From Carboxylicivirga linearis (lineage in GTDB: Bacteria > Bacteroidota > Bacteroidia > Bacteroidales > Marinilabiliaceae), in contig NZ_JAGUCO010000018.1 in the NCBI RefSeq assembly GCF_018271995.1, forward strand, positions 45,654 to 109,653: a stretch of DNA of 64,000 nt, given 5' to 3'. Below the pieces are notes generated by a model. It ran no database searches. It was not told where the DNA came from and saw nothing but the letters and a program-made list of their open reading frames with translations. This document shows positions 17,489 through 26,189 of this stretch, one piece after another (within the stretch, counting starts at the first letter, position 1; every line of letters begins with the position of its first letter). A program made the translations under genes and the position numbers.

Positions 17489-20299
17489 ATGACCAGAATG
17501 CAGGAGAAATCAATTGTTGTTAAAGGTGCGAGAGTTCACAACCTTAAAAATATAGACCTTAACATTCCTAGAAATGAGTTCATTGTGATAACCGGCGTTT
17601 CGGGTAGTGGAAAATCATCCTTGGCTTTCGACACGTTGTATGCTGAAGGACAAAGACGCTACGTGGAAAGTTTAAGTAGTTATGCCCGACAGTTTCTTGG
17701 CCGGCTGGATAAGCCGGAGGTTGATTTCATAAAGGGTATTCCTCCTGCTATTGCTATTGAGCAAAAGGTTAACACACGCAATCCACGGTCAACAGTTGGC
17801 ACCAGCACTGAAATATATGATTATTTAAAGCTATTATTTGCTCGTGTTGGAAAAACAATCTCTCCTGTTAGTGGAAATGTAGTAAAACGGCAATATGTGG
17901 GCGATGTAGTTGATTTTGTAAAAGACCTAAAGGAAGGGACAAAATTAGCAGTATTGGCTCCCGTTCATAGCTTATCGGACCGAAACTGCCATCAACAACT
18001 GGAAATTCTGCTTAAACAAGGATTTAGCAGAATAGAAAAGAATGATGAGTTTTTAAGAATTGATGAACTTTTAACTAATACAGAGCAAACGGTACTTAAT
18101 TGCGAAACATTCAATCTGGTTATTGACCGCCTTTCTGCGTCTGATGATGAAGATACCTTAAGTCGAATTGCCGATTCTGTTCAAACAGCTTTTTACGAAG
18201 GAAAAGGAGAATGCCTCGTTAAAACATTTGAGAAAGAAAAAACCAATTCTATTAGATTCTCAAATAAGTTTGAGTTGGATGGTATTACCTTTGAAGAACC
18301 AACCGAACATCTTTTCACCTTCAATAATCCAGTTGGTGCCTGTCCTCGTTGCGAAGGTTTTGGAAATGTAATTGGCATTGATGAAGACCTTGTAATTCCC
18401 AATAAAAGCTTATCGATATATGAAGGAGCTATAGCCTGCTGGAAAGGTGAAAAAATGGGTGAATGGAAAGATGAACTTGTAAAAAATGCACATCATTTTA
18501 ATTTCCCGGTTCATAAGCCTTATTTTGAATTGAGTCAGGAAGAAAAGAATTTAATTTGGACAGGCAATGAATATTTCTATGGCCTTAATCAGTTTTTCAA
18601 GCATGTAGAAGAACAACAATACAAAATACAATACAGGGTGATGCTGTCGCGCTACAGAGGCAAAACTATTTGTCCGGAATGTAACGGGGCACGCTTGAAA
18701 AAAGAAGCCGGTTGGGTTAAAATCAATGATAAAAACATACATCAACTGGTAAATCAACCCGTTTCGGAATTGAATGCTTTTTTTGCCAATCTTAAGCTTA
18801 AAGAACATGATCAAAAAGTAGGTGGCAGACTTTTAACTGAAATTCAAACCCGATTACAATTTTTGAATGATGTTGGATTAGGTTACCTTACTCTTAACCG
18901 CCTATCCTCTACTTTATCCGGCGGCGAAAGTCAAAGAATAAATTTAGCTACCAGTTTGGGGAGCAGCTTAATAGGTTCACTTTATATTTTAGATGAGCCA
19001 AGTATCGGTCTACACTCAAGAGACACACACTTGTTAATTAAGGTATTGCGCAACCTTCAAAAAGTGGGTAATACAGTAATTGTTGTTGAACATGATGAAG
19101 ACATAATCCGATCATCAGACAAAATTATAGATATAGGGCCACTAGCTGGCCGATTAGGTGGAGAACTGGTCTTTCAAGGTGATTTTAAACAGCTACAGGC
19201 CTCAGAAAAAAGCTTGACAACAAAATATTTAAAAGGAATAGAACAAATTCCGGTACCGACAGGCAGAAGAAAGTTTAACCAATCAATCAACATTAAAGGA
19301 GCCTGCGAAAACAACCTTAAAAATATTGATGTATCATTTCCTTTAAATGTAATTTGTGCTGTAACAGGTGTATCAGGGAGTGGTAAATCATCTCTTGTTC
19401 GTAAAATTCTGTATCCGGCCCTCAAGAAACAAATGGGCGGTTATGCCGATAAAACAGGTTCGTTTGATATGATTGACGGAGCCATCAAAAAAGTTATTGA
19501 TGTAGAATTTGTTGATCAGAATCCAATTGGAAAAAGCTCTCGATCGAACCCTGCAACTTACCTTAAAGCCTGGGATGAAATACGAAAGCTAATGGCAGAT
19601 CAACAAGCATCTAAACTAAACGGATTTAAGCCATCACATTTTTCATTTAATATTGATGGTGGTCGTTGCGATGAATGTCAGGGAGAAGGAACCATAAAGG
19701 TTGAGATGCAGTTTATGGCTGACATTGTATTAAAATGTGAAAGCTGCCACGGCAAACGTTTTAAAGATGAAGTACTGGAAGTTAAATTTCATGATAAAAA
19801 TGTATACGATATTCTGGAGCTGACGGTGGAAGAAGCTATTGACTTTTTCGGACAATCAAAACTTACTCCTGCCAAACGCATTGTGAATCGATTAAAGCCT
19901 TTGGCGGATGTTGGATTAGGATATATCAAGTTAGGCCAATCATCAAGCACATTAAGTGGTGGAGAGAGTCAAAGAGTAAAATTAGCTTTCTACTTAGCCA
20001 ACGAGAAAAGCGAACCCACCTTATTTATTTTTGATGAGCCAACAACCGGACTGCATTTTCATGATATAAGAAAACTTTTAGATGCATTTAACGCCTTAGT
20101 AAAGAAAGGTCACTCTTTAATTGTGGTTGAACACAACATGGAAGTAATAAAATCGGCTGACTGGGTTATAGACTTGGGTCCTGAAGGAGGAAATGAAGGT
20201 GGACACCTTGTATTTGCAGGAACTCCGGAAGATTTAATAAATAATAAGCAGTCATATACCGGAAAGTACTTAACACCATACATCAATAAAAAAGGCTGA
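17489..20299 (+). CDS. uvrA: excinuclease ABC subunit A
   Basis: About 936 residues from the ATG at 17489 (a second ATG at 17498 is equally possible). Two ABC ATPase halves: Walker A GVSGSGKS near the N-terminus and again mid-protein, signatures LSGGESQR twice, and Walker B ILDEPSIGLH and IFDEPTTGLH. The UvrB-binding insert and the C-terminal zinc finger (CDECQGEG...CESCHGKR) are present. The first zinc module keeps only CPRCEG; the upstream CxxC partner is replaced by FELDGITFEEP. It scans DNA for bulky lesions and loads UvrB. The stop codon lies inside the terminator stem. Confidence 0.96.
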   Translation: MTRMQEKSIVVKGARVHNLKNIDLNIPRNEFIVITGVSGSGKSSLAFDTLYAEGQRRYVESLSSYARQFLGRLDKPEVDFIKGIPPAIAIEQKVNTRNPRSTVGTSTEIYDYLKLLFARVGKTISPVSGNVVKRQYVGDVVDFVKDLKEGTKLAVLAPVHSLSDRNCHQQLEILLKQGFSRIEKNDEFLRIDELLTNTEQTVLNCETFNLVIDRLSASDDEDTLSRIADSVQTAFYEGKGECLVKTFEKEKTNSIRFSNKFELDGITFEEPTEHLFTFNNPVGACPRCEGFGNVIGIDEDLVIPNKSLSIYEGAIACWKGEKMGEWKDELVKNAHHFNFPVHKPYFELSQEEKNLIWTGNEYFYGLNQFFKHVEEQQYKIQYRVMLSRYRGKTICPECNGARLKKEAGWVKINDKNIHQLVNQPVSELNAFFANLKLKEHDQKVGGRLLTEIQTRLQFLNDVGLGYLTLNRLSSTLSGGESQRINLATSLGSSLIGSLYILDEPSIGLHSRDTHLLIKVLRNLQKVGNTVIVVEHDEDIIRSSDKIIDIGPLAGRLGGELVFQGDFKQLQASEKSLTTKYLKGIEQIPVPTGRRKFNQSINIKGACENNLKNIDVSFPLNVICAVTGVSGSGKSSLVRKILYPALKKQMGGYADKTGSFDMIDGAIKKVIDVEFVDQNPIGKSSRSNPATYLKAWDEIRKLMADQQASKLNGFKPSHFSFNIDGGRCDECQGEGTIKVEMQFMADIVLKCESCHGKRFKDEVLEVKFHDKNVYDILELTVEEAIDFFGQSKLTPAKRIVNRLKPLADVGLGYIKLGQSSSTLSGGESQRVKLAFYLANEKSEPTLFIFDEPTTGLHFHDIRKLLDAFNALVKKGHSLIVVEHNMEVIKSADWVIDLGPEGGNEGGHLVFAGTPEDLINNKQSYTGKYLTPYINKKG

Positions 20300-20325
20300 T
20301 GAATCATCATCAGCCTTTAATTTTA
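20291..20325. terminator. bidirectional terminator between uvrA and the 20.3 kb gene
   Basis: Perfect 12-bp stem, AAAGGCTGATGA at 20291-20302 and its complement at 20307-20318, loop ATCA, with A and T runs on the two flanks. Serves the two convergent genes. Confidence 0.85.
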
Positions 20326-20337
20326 TATCTATATCAC

Positions 20338-20784
20338 TTATTTCTTTTTATCTTTTTCAACTTCAACCCCAAAGAGAACGGCAACACATCCCGAAATAAT
20401 ATCTTCAGTCTGCCTTTCCAACACTTCCATTTCAACAATTAACATCTGTGTCGATTTCACTTCAAAATCCCACGACAAGCTATAATCATGATCTTTATTA
20501 TCAAATAATACTACACCATCATTATTAACCAGCTTAAAATGAATGGGAGGAAGTTGCTCTATTTTACTAATACTAATTCTGTATTTCTGCCCTTCAAAAA
20601 AGGTTTTGAACAGTTCAGCTTTCTCACCTTCACTTAAAATAGTTGCATTGTAGTTTCCATCGTGAACAAAATCACCCAATTTTGATTTTCCAATATTTTT
20701 AGCAAAGCTAAAACACTGAGCACTTACAGTACTTGCAAAAAAGGCAATGGATAAGAATAGGATTACTCGCTTTAGGGCTAACAT
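20338..20784 (-). CDS. secreted protein of unknown function (paralogue of the protein at 42670)
   Basis: 148 residues with a signal peptide (cleavage after VSA-Q). It is clearly related to the product of 42670-43098: LSEGEKAELFKTFFEGQKYRI matches LTGDEVAEFHTTFFAGSLYRV position by position (only a short stretch is quoted per protein), and the WDFEV/WDFKI and SGCVAVLFGVE/SGIALMMVGFK segments also correspond. Predicted beta-rich, periplasmic or surface. Follows a lipoprotein gene by 13 bp, so probably one operon. Function unknown. Confidence 0.75.
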   Translation of the reverse strand: MLALKRVILFLSIAFFASTVSAQCFSFAKNIGKSKLGDFVHDGNYNATILSEGEKAELFKTFFEGQKYRISISKIEQLPPIHFKLVNNDGVVLFDNKDHDYSLSWDFEVKSTQMLIVEMEVLERQTEDIISGCVAVLFGVEVEKDKKK

Positions 20785-20797
20785 AACAGGCTTTTAT

Positions 20798-21727
20798 TTA
20801 AGAAATAAATTCTGTTCTTATTTCTTCCACTTTATCTAAAAGCTTCTCAAATACATCTTTTGAAATATAGGTTTCAGAATCGGCTTTGATAGTAGTAACC
20901 TTACTAGCCTCATCGGTATTTGCCTCAACCTTAGATGTATTTACAATTTTAACCTGATCAAAAATCACTTTTAACTCATTAACCTTATCAAGAAGTAAAG
21001 CAATTTCTTCATTTGACTTATACTCTTCCATTAGGTTAATAACCGTGTATAAACTTAATTTCTGATAGATAATTCTTTCAATTAAGCGCTTATTATTTTC
21101 TAATGAACCATTAGTTAAGCGAGTTGCCAGGTACAAACCTTCAACCCAGCCACCAACCAATACCATAACGGCAATTGCAGGGCGATCATTTTCGGTTAAA
21201 TATGCATTAGAAGTCATGAAAGTTTCAGAGATAATATCCATCATAACATCACGGTTATTCATATTATTCTCCAGCTTCTTCATGGTCTCTTCATCAATGG
21301 CATTCATGATACCTAAACCTTCAGCTAGTTTTTTGGTGTTAGCCATATATTTAATCGAACTTTGAGTTTGATCAAACAGACTGGTATAACTTAAATCGGC
21401 AGAATATACTCCCAAATTCAAAGCCATTTGCTTATTTGTTACATACTTATCAATATTTTCCAGATCATTCAATAACTCTTCGTTATAAGTTGCACCTGCT
21501 CTTTTAATAAGCATGGCAGTTTCTAAAGGCGATGGTAATGAATAAAAAATCAGTTTTGATTTTTTAAAGTCATCCAATACTTTTCCATCGGCACTAACCG
21601 ATTCCACAATCTTGTCTTCTTCTGATGTTTTGTCTTTTTTAGACCCTAATCCGCAAGAACTAATTATGGAAACAGATAATAATATCGAAAAGAAATAAAG
21701 GAATGGTCTGGTCAACTTACTTCTCAT
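20798..21727 (-). CDS. lipoprotein of unknown function
   Basis: 309 residues. Signal peptide with lipobox ISSC (about residues 22-25), then an Asp/Glu/Lys-rich linker and a mostly helical domain (e.g. NLGVYSADLSYTSLFDQ, AVMVLVGGWVEGLYLATRL). No enzymatic motif. Upstream of the secreted gene at 20338 with a 13-bp gap; the two probably act together at the envelope. A Bacteroidota-type conserved lipoprotein by appearance, but I cannot name a characterised family. Confidence 0.75.
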   Translation of the reverse strand: MRSKLTRPFLYFFSILLSVSIISSCGLGSKKDKTSEEDKIVESVSADGKVLDDFKKSKLIFYSLPSPLETAMLIKRAGATYNEELLNDLENIDKYVTNKQMALNLGVYSADLSYTSLFDQTQSSIKYMANTKKLAEGLGIMNAIDEETMKKLENNMNNRDVMMDIISETFMTSNAYLTENDRPAIAVMVLVGGWVEGLYLATRLTNGSLENNKRLIERIIYQKLSLYTVINLMEEYKSNEEIALLLDKVNELKVIFDQVKIVNTSKVEANTDEASKVTTIKADSETYISKDVFEKLLDKVEEIRTEFIS

Positions 21728-21910
21728 GATGAAATATTTATTTTTATTCTTATACTAAATTTATATTAAAAAACATCAATTTTCGAAAATTACTATAAAA
21801 ATTCCAATTATAACACAATAACAAAGGATTTGAATATATTTTTTTTAACCCAAATCACTTAATTTATCAACAATATTTAGAAAAGAAATTGCATGCTAGG
21901 CATTTACAAT

Positions 21911-21950
21911 AATAAAAAAGCCCCAGACTCAAATAGTCAAGGGCTTTCTG
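21911..21950 (-). terminator. terminator of the dihydroorotate-dehydrogenase-like gene
   Basis: AAAGCCC at 21917-21923 pairs with GGGCTTT at 21941-21947, with an inner GACT/AGTC pairing; read leftward it ends in a T run. Confidence 0.75.
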
Positions 21951-21967
21951 AAAATATCGATTATATC

Positions 21968-22954
21968 TTACTCATATTTCGAAAAATATTTCATAAACTG
22001 AGCTCTTTCGTATAGTTGTGGATCAGGAATTTTGCCGTAATTCATTTTCCCCCTAAAATCATCAATGCTTGAATAACCTTTTTCATCCATCCAACTTTCT
22101 AATTTAGATTTCATTTGTGCAATTACCTGAGCTCCGTTTTTATAAACAGCTGAACACACTTGCACGGTTGTAGCTCCAGCCAATAACTGTTTAATAACAG
22201 CTTCACCATCATGTATACCTGTTGAAGCCGAAATATCAATGTTATCAACCTTATCAGACATAATAGCCACCCAACGTAAAGTACGACGTATATCACTTGG
22301 GGAACTAAATACTTCCGAAGAAGTGATACTCATCTTATCAATATCAATATCAGGCTCATAAAAGCGATTAAACATCACTACCCCTTTGGCTCCTGAAACA
22401 GATATCTTATTCACCACATTTACCAAATTGGCGAAGTTAGAACCTAATTTTATTGCAATAGGAATACTAACTACTTTACTTACATTGTTTACAACATCGT
22501 AATAAAGCTTTTCGTATTCAGCCGGGTCGCTGTTTTTATCGGTGTTAACCATAAAAACATTCAGCTCCATAGCATCCGCTCCGGCTTGTTCTATTTGTTG
22601 AGCAAAATCAACCCATTCATCAGCCGTAAAACAGTTAATACTGGCAATAACAGGCACATCAAATTTTGCCTTTGCATCTTTTATTAACTTAAGATATTCG
22701 CCAACTGCATTGTCACGCGTATATCCTTTTATATAATCCATAGCTTCGGGATAATCAAACCCCTCACCTTTATAAATTGCGCTATTAATTTCGTAATTAA
22801 TTTGCTCTTCAAATAATGATTTCAAGACAACTGCGCCAGCACCTGCCTCAACCACTTTAGCAATTCTGTCAATACTGTTAGTCAGGCCTGAGCTACTAAC
22901 AACAATAGGATTTTTTAAACTTAATCCGAGGTATTTAGTTTCTAATTTTGCCAT
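21968..22954 (-). CDS. dihydroorotate dehydrogenase-like protein (class 1 fold)
   Basis: 328 residues from the ATG at 22952-22954; an upstream in-frame start at 22990 would overlap the promoter motif and add a non-conserved tail. TIM-barrel FMN protein: KYLGLSLKNPIVVSSSGLTNS, VIASINCFTADEW, GADAMELNVF, IAIKLGSNFANL, GVVMFNRFY and STGIHDGEAVIKQLLAGATTVQVCSAVY. It belongs to the PyrD class 1 family but is not adjacent to pyrimidine genes, so whether it oxidises dihydroorotate, dihydropyrimidines or another substrate is open. Confidence 0.85.
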   Translation of the reverse strand: MAKLETKYLGLSLKNPIVVSSSGLTNSIDRIAKVVEAGAGAVVLKSLFEEQINYEINSAIYKGEGFDYPEAMDYIKGYTRDNAVGEYLKLIKDAKAKFDVPVIASINCFTADEWVDFAQQIEQAGADAMELNVFMVNTDKNSDPAEYEKLYYDVVNNVSKVVSIPIAIKLGSNFANLVNVVNKISVSGAKGVVMFNRFYEPDIDIDKMSITSSEVFSSPSDIRRTLRWVAIMSDKVDNIDISASTGIHDGEAVIKQLLAGATTVQVCSAVYKNGAQVIAQMKSKLESWMDEKGYSSIDDFRGKMNYGKIPDPQLYERAQFMKYFSKYE

Positions 22955-22987
22955 TAGGAAATATATTATTGCGTTTTTACAACCTAA

Positions 22988-23015
22988 CAAATATAAATAA
23001 ATCTGACACAGTCAA
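22988..23015 (-). promoter_or_regulatory. putative promoter of the dihydroorotate-dehydrogenase-like gene
   Basis: On the minus strand, TTG (complement of 23013-23015), 17 bp, then TATATTTG (complement of 22988-22995), which fits the Flavobacterium/Bacteroides consensus TTG-N17-23-TAnnTTTG. The start codon is 33 bp further. Confidence 0.55.
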
Positions 23016-23073
23016 AAATTGAATTCTTAATTTTATCCTAATTGTAAGATTAATTAGACTGCTTTCAAGCAAG

Positions 23074-23748
23074 TTATTTTAGGTAATTCCGAGCTCCAAA
23101 AATAGAGCTTCCAACTCTTACCATTGTACTGCCTTCTTCAATGGCCAATAGGAAATCGCCTGACATGCCCATACTTATTTCATTAAAAGATTTGTTGGTT
23201 GCGAATATTCCTTCTTTTAATTCTAAAAACAATGACTTCAATGAAGCAAATTCTTTTCTTATTTGATTCTCATCATCGGTATAGGTGGCCATTCCCATTA
23301 AACCTTTGATGGTAACATGGCTAAGATCTGCTAAAAGTTGTTCATTTATTGATTCAAAAATCTCTTCTTTCGAAAATCCGAACTTTGTATCTTCCTCAGC
23401 AATATGCATCTGCAATAAACAAGGAATATTACGATTGCATTTTACACCTTCCTTATTGATTGTTTTGAGCAACTTAATAGAGTCTACACCATGAATTAGA
23501 GCCACAAAAGGTGCTATGTATTTAACCTTATTCGATTGCATATGACCAATCATATGCCATTCAATATCTTTGGGAAGACTTTCATATTTAGCCACCAGCT
23601 CCTGTACTTTGTTTTCACCAAATATCCTCTGACCGGCATCATATGCTTCTATTAAATCCTCGTTTGGTTTTGTTTTTGAAACAGCTACCAAGCAAGCCCT
23701 GTCTCCTATCTGATTTTTTATCTTCTGAAGATTCTCTTTGATTGACAT
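23074..23748 (-). CDS. yggS: PLP homeostasis protein, YggS/PROSC family
   Basis: 224 residues. PLP-binding lysine K25 in LVAVSKTKPNE, then IFGENKVQELVAKYE, WHMIGHMQSNK, and the C-terminal phosphate-binding SMGMSGDFLLAIEEGSTMVRVGSSIFG. The family has an alanine-racemase-like barrel, no known enzymatic turnover, and keeps free PLP and amino acid pools balanced. Its own promoter lies just upstream; downstream is the separate DHOD-like gene. Confidence 0.94.
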   Translation of the reverse strand: MSIKENLQKIKNQIGDRACLVAVSKTKPNEDLIEAYDAGQRIFGENKVQELVAKYESLPKDIEWHMIGHMQSNKVKYIAPFVALIHGVDSIKLLKTINKEGVKCNRNIPCLLQMHIAEEDTKFGFSKEEIFESINEQLLADLSHVTIKGLMGMATYTDDENQIRKEFASLKSLFLELKEGIFATNKSFNEISMGMSGDFLLAIEEGSTMVRVGSSIFGARNYLK

Positions 23749-23765
23749 ACCATGTTATTTTACTA

Positions 23766-23795
23766 CAAATTTACATCATGCATTTTGATGTACAA
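23766..23795 (-). promoter_or_regulatory. putative promoter of yggS
   Basis: On the minus strand TTG (complement of 23793-23795), 19 bp, then TAAATTTG (complement of 23766-23773): a full match to TTG-N17-23-TAnnTTTG, 17 bp before the start codon. Confidence 0.6.
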
Positions 23796-23826
23796 AAAAG
23801 CCTCCTGCAAAAACAGAAGGCTTTCT
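23795..23826 (-). terminator. terminator of the DUF1015 gene
   Basis: AAAGCCT and AGGCTTT arms (about 23797-23803 and 23817-23823) with an inner CTG/CAG pairing; read leftward it is followed by T residues. It partly overlaps the yggS promoter. Confidence 0.75.
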
Positions 23827-23843
23827 AATTGTCTATACTTACT

Positions 23844-25100
23844 CTATTTTGTTTCCAACTTATGGATAACTAAACCTGAACGAAGTTTGGGTTCGAACCA
23901 GGTGGTTTTTGGTGGCATTATATTACCTGTATCAGCAATATCAATCAATTGCTGCATTGAAACAGGATACAGTGCGAATGCAACTGCCATTTCGCCAGAA
24001 TCAACACGCTTCTTCAACTCACCTAATCCTCTGATTCCTCCAACAAAATCAATACGTTTTGATCGACGCAAATCTTCAATGCCCAACATTTTATCCAACA
24101 CATGCTCCGATAAAATAGTAACATCTAAGACTCCTATTGGATCTTCATCGTTATAGGTTCCTTCTTTGGCATTTAATCTATACCAGCTACCTTCTAGATA
24201 CATGCTGAATTCATGTAACTGAGCCGGTTGATAAATTTCTTCACCAATACATTCAACTTCAAAAACCTCACCTAACTTACTAAGTAATTCATCAGCAGAA
24301 AGACCATTTAAATCCTTCACCACACGGTTATAATCAATGATTTTCAACTGATCATCAGGAAAGTGAACAGCCATAAAGAAATTGTAATCTTCATTGCCGG
24401 TATGATTGGGATTCTGAGCCTTTTTCTCTTCTCCTATTCTGGCAGCAGCGGCTGTTCTATGATGTCCGTCAGCCACATAGGTCGCCGGTACTTTTATACG
24501 AAACAACTCTTCCAAACGGGCATTTGTTGCAATATCGTTAACTGCCCAAAGATGATGACCAAAACCATCTTCTGCGGTAAAATCATAATCGGCTTTCTGA
24601 TTTTTGACAATCTTTTCTACAATCTCATCAATTTCAGGAACTGCTTTATATGAAAAAAATACAGGCTCGATGTTGGCATCCAGGTAACGCGTTAAAATCA
24701 TACGATCTTCTTCCTTATCCGGACGTGTTAACTCATGTTTTTTAATGATACCATTAGCATAATCTTCACAAGCTGCGGCACCAACTATACCATACTGTGT
24801 GCGACCATCCATTGTTTGGGCATAAATGTAGAATTTAGCTTCACTCTCCTGCTCTAACCAGCCTTTCTCCTGAAACATTTCTAAATTAGCAACCGATTTT
24901 TCATACACTTCATCAGAATGAATATCGGTACCTGCCGGACAATCAATTTCTGCACGAGTTATATGCAACAAAGAACATTCTTTTCCTTGCGCCATACGAG
25001 CAGCTTCTTCGCTGTTCATCACATCGTAAGGCAAGCAAGCCAAGTCCTGAGCGATATTTTGGGGAGGTCTCAGGCCTTTAAAAGGTTTAACTATAGCCAT
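23844..25100 (-). CDS. DUF1015 family protein linked to serine biosynthesis
   Basis: 418 residues, full length for DUF1015. Family hallmarks: KPFKGLRPP and LPYDVMNSEEAARMAQG at the N-terminus, SLLHITRAEID, and the strongly conserved VADGHHRTAAAARIGEE in the middle; C-terminal VDSGEMAVAFALYPVSMQQL. It follows serC and serA on the same strand, an arrangement seen repeatedly in Bacteroidota and Firmicutes, which points to a role around phosphoserine or serine metabolism. The biochemical activity of the family is not established. A hairpin in the gap from serA may allow separate control. Confidence 0.88.
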   Translation of the reverse strand: MAIVKPFKGLRPPQNIAQDLACLPYDVMNSEEAARMAQGKECSLLHITRAEIDCPAGTDIHSDEVYEKSVANLEMFQEKGWLEQESEAKFYIYAQTMDGRTQYGIVGAAACEDYANGIIKKHELTRPDKEEDRMILTRYLDANIEPVFFSYKAVPEIDEIVEKIVKNQKADYDFTAEDGFGHHLWAVNDIATNARLEELFRIKVPATYVADGHHRTAAAARIGEEKKAQNPNHTGNEDYNFFMAVHFPDDQLKIIDYNRVVKDLNGLSADELLSKLGEVFEVECIGEEIYQPAQLHEFSMYLEGSWYRLNAKEGTYNDEDPIGVLDVTILSEHVLDKMLGIEDLRRSKRIDFVGGIRGLGELKKRVDSGEMAVAFALYPVSMQQLIDIADTGNIMPPKTTWFEPKLRSGLVIHKLETK

Positions 25101-25142
25101 TTCTTGAATTTAATTTTGTTAAATAATGATTGGGTAAGCATA

Positions 25143-25178
25143 TAAAAGGCCTGCTATAAGAGAATAACAGGCCTTTAG
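25143..25178 (-). terminator. hairpin between serA and the DUF1015 gene
   Basis: AAAGGCCTG at 25145-25153 pairs with CAGGCCTTT at 25168-25176; 9-bp perfect stem, 14-nt loop, weak T run when read leftward. Possibly an attenuating rather than complete terminator. Confidence 0.65.
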
Positions 25179-25188
25179 TGGATTTTTT

Positions 25189-26112
25189 TTATTTGTTTAC
25201 CTTGAAGGTTTCATCACCGTTTTCCAGGAAACCAATGATTTGATTGGCAGCAGCCACACCTGCATTGATGTTTGCCTCTGCTGTTTGAGCACCCATCTTC
25301 TTAGGGGTAAAGAAGAAGCGTCCTTCAAATTTAGCTTCGAAATCAGCTTTACAATCAGGGGCAATATCAGAAATATAAGTAAAGTCAGGACGATCAGCCA
25401 TTAACTTCAATATTTCTTCTTCATTAATTACCTCTTTACGAGCTGTATTAACTAAAGTACCTCCTTTAGGCATTTTGTTTAACAGATCGTAATTAATTGA
25501 GTTTTTAGTTTGCTCAGTTGCTGGTATATGCAACGACACATAATCACAAGTTGAGTATAACTCTTCAACAGTATCTAAAGCTTTAATTCCAGCTGCTTCA
25601 ATTTTTTCTTTCGCCACAAAAGGATCAAAAGCATAAATTTCCATACCAAAACCTTTAGCAATCTCAGCCACATAATGACCAACATTACCATAAGCATGAA
25701 TACCTATTTTTTTACCTCTTAACTCCGTTCCGGCAGTTCCGTTATAGCTGTTACGAGCCATAAACACCATCATACCTAAAACCAACTCACCCACTGCGTT
25801 TGAGTTTTGTCCAGGTGTATTCATTGCCACAATACCTTTATCTGTACAAGCTTCCAAATCTAGATTATCGTATCCTGCACCCGCACGTACAACAATCTTT
25901 AATTCTGGTGCAGCTTCAATTACTTCACGAGTAACTTTATCTGAACGTACAATTAAAGCAGTAGCATCTTTTACAGCATCTAACAGCTGAGCTTTTTCTG
26001 TATATTTTTCTAAAAGAGCGAATTCATAACCGGCTCCTTCTACAATTGGTCTGATTTGGTCAATAGCAGCCTTTGCAAAAGGCTTTTCTGTTGCCACCAA
26101 TATTTTTTTCAT
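25189..26112 (-). CDS. serA: D-3-phosphoglycerate dehydrogenase, short type with Lys in place of catalytic His
   Basis: 307 residues, without the ACT or ASB regulatory domains of long SerA. NAD-binding loop AYGNVGH (about 140-146), phosphate/substrate segment VVRAGAGYDN (74-83), and catalytic Arg in NTAR (R225). The usual catalytic His loop TPHIGG reads TPKKMGAQTAEAN, putting Lys271 where His is normal; this is the variant described as type IIIK in Entamoeba and Bacteroides. It oxidises 3-phosphoglycerate, the first step of serine synthesis, feeding SerC encoded just upstream. Feedback control by serine is not expected without ACT. Confidence 0.93.
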   Translation of the reverse strand: MKKILVATEKPFAKAAIDQIRPIVEGAGYEFALLEKYTEKAQLLDAVKDATALIVRSDKVTREVIEAAPELKIVVRAGAGYDNLDLEACTDKGIVAMNTPGQNSNAVGELVLGMMVFMARNSYNGTAGTELRGKKIGIHAYGNVGHYVAEIAKGFGMEIYAFDPFVAKEKIEAAGIKALDTVEELYSTCDYVSLHIPATEQTKNSINYDLLNKMPKGGTLVNTARKEVINEEEILKLMADRPDFTYISDIAPDCKADFEAKFEGRFFFTPKKMGAQTAEANINAGVAAANQIIGFLENGDETFKVNK

Positions 26113-26141
26113 GATAATTGATATTTATTGGGGTGATAAAA

Positions 26142-26168
26142 CCTAAGCCCCTTTTAATTTGGGGCTCA
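26142..26168 (-). terminator. weak hairpin between serC and serA
   Basis: AGCCCC at 26146-26151 pairs with GGGGCT at 26161-26166. No long T run; probably partial attenuation or mRNA processing, as the two genes are otherwise arranged as an operon. Confidence 0.35.
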
Positions 26169-26189
26169 GACTATTATTTATTCACTTAA

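Noticed and set aside
22955..22990. Upstream start for the DHOD-like gene
   Set aside because: It would place coding sequence over the -7 element and adds residues not seen in the family.
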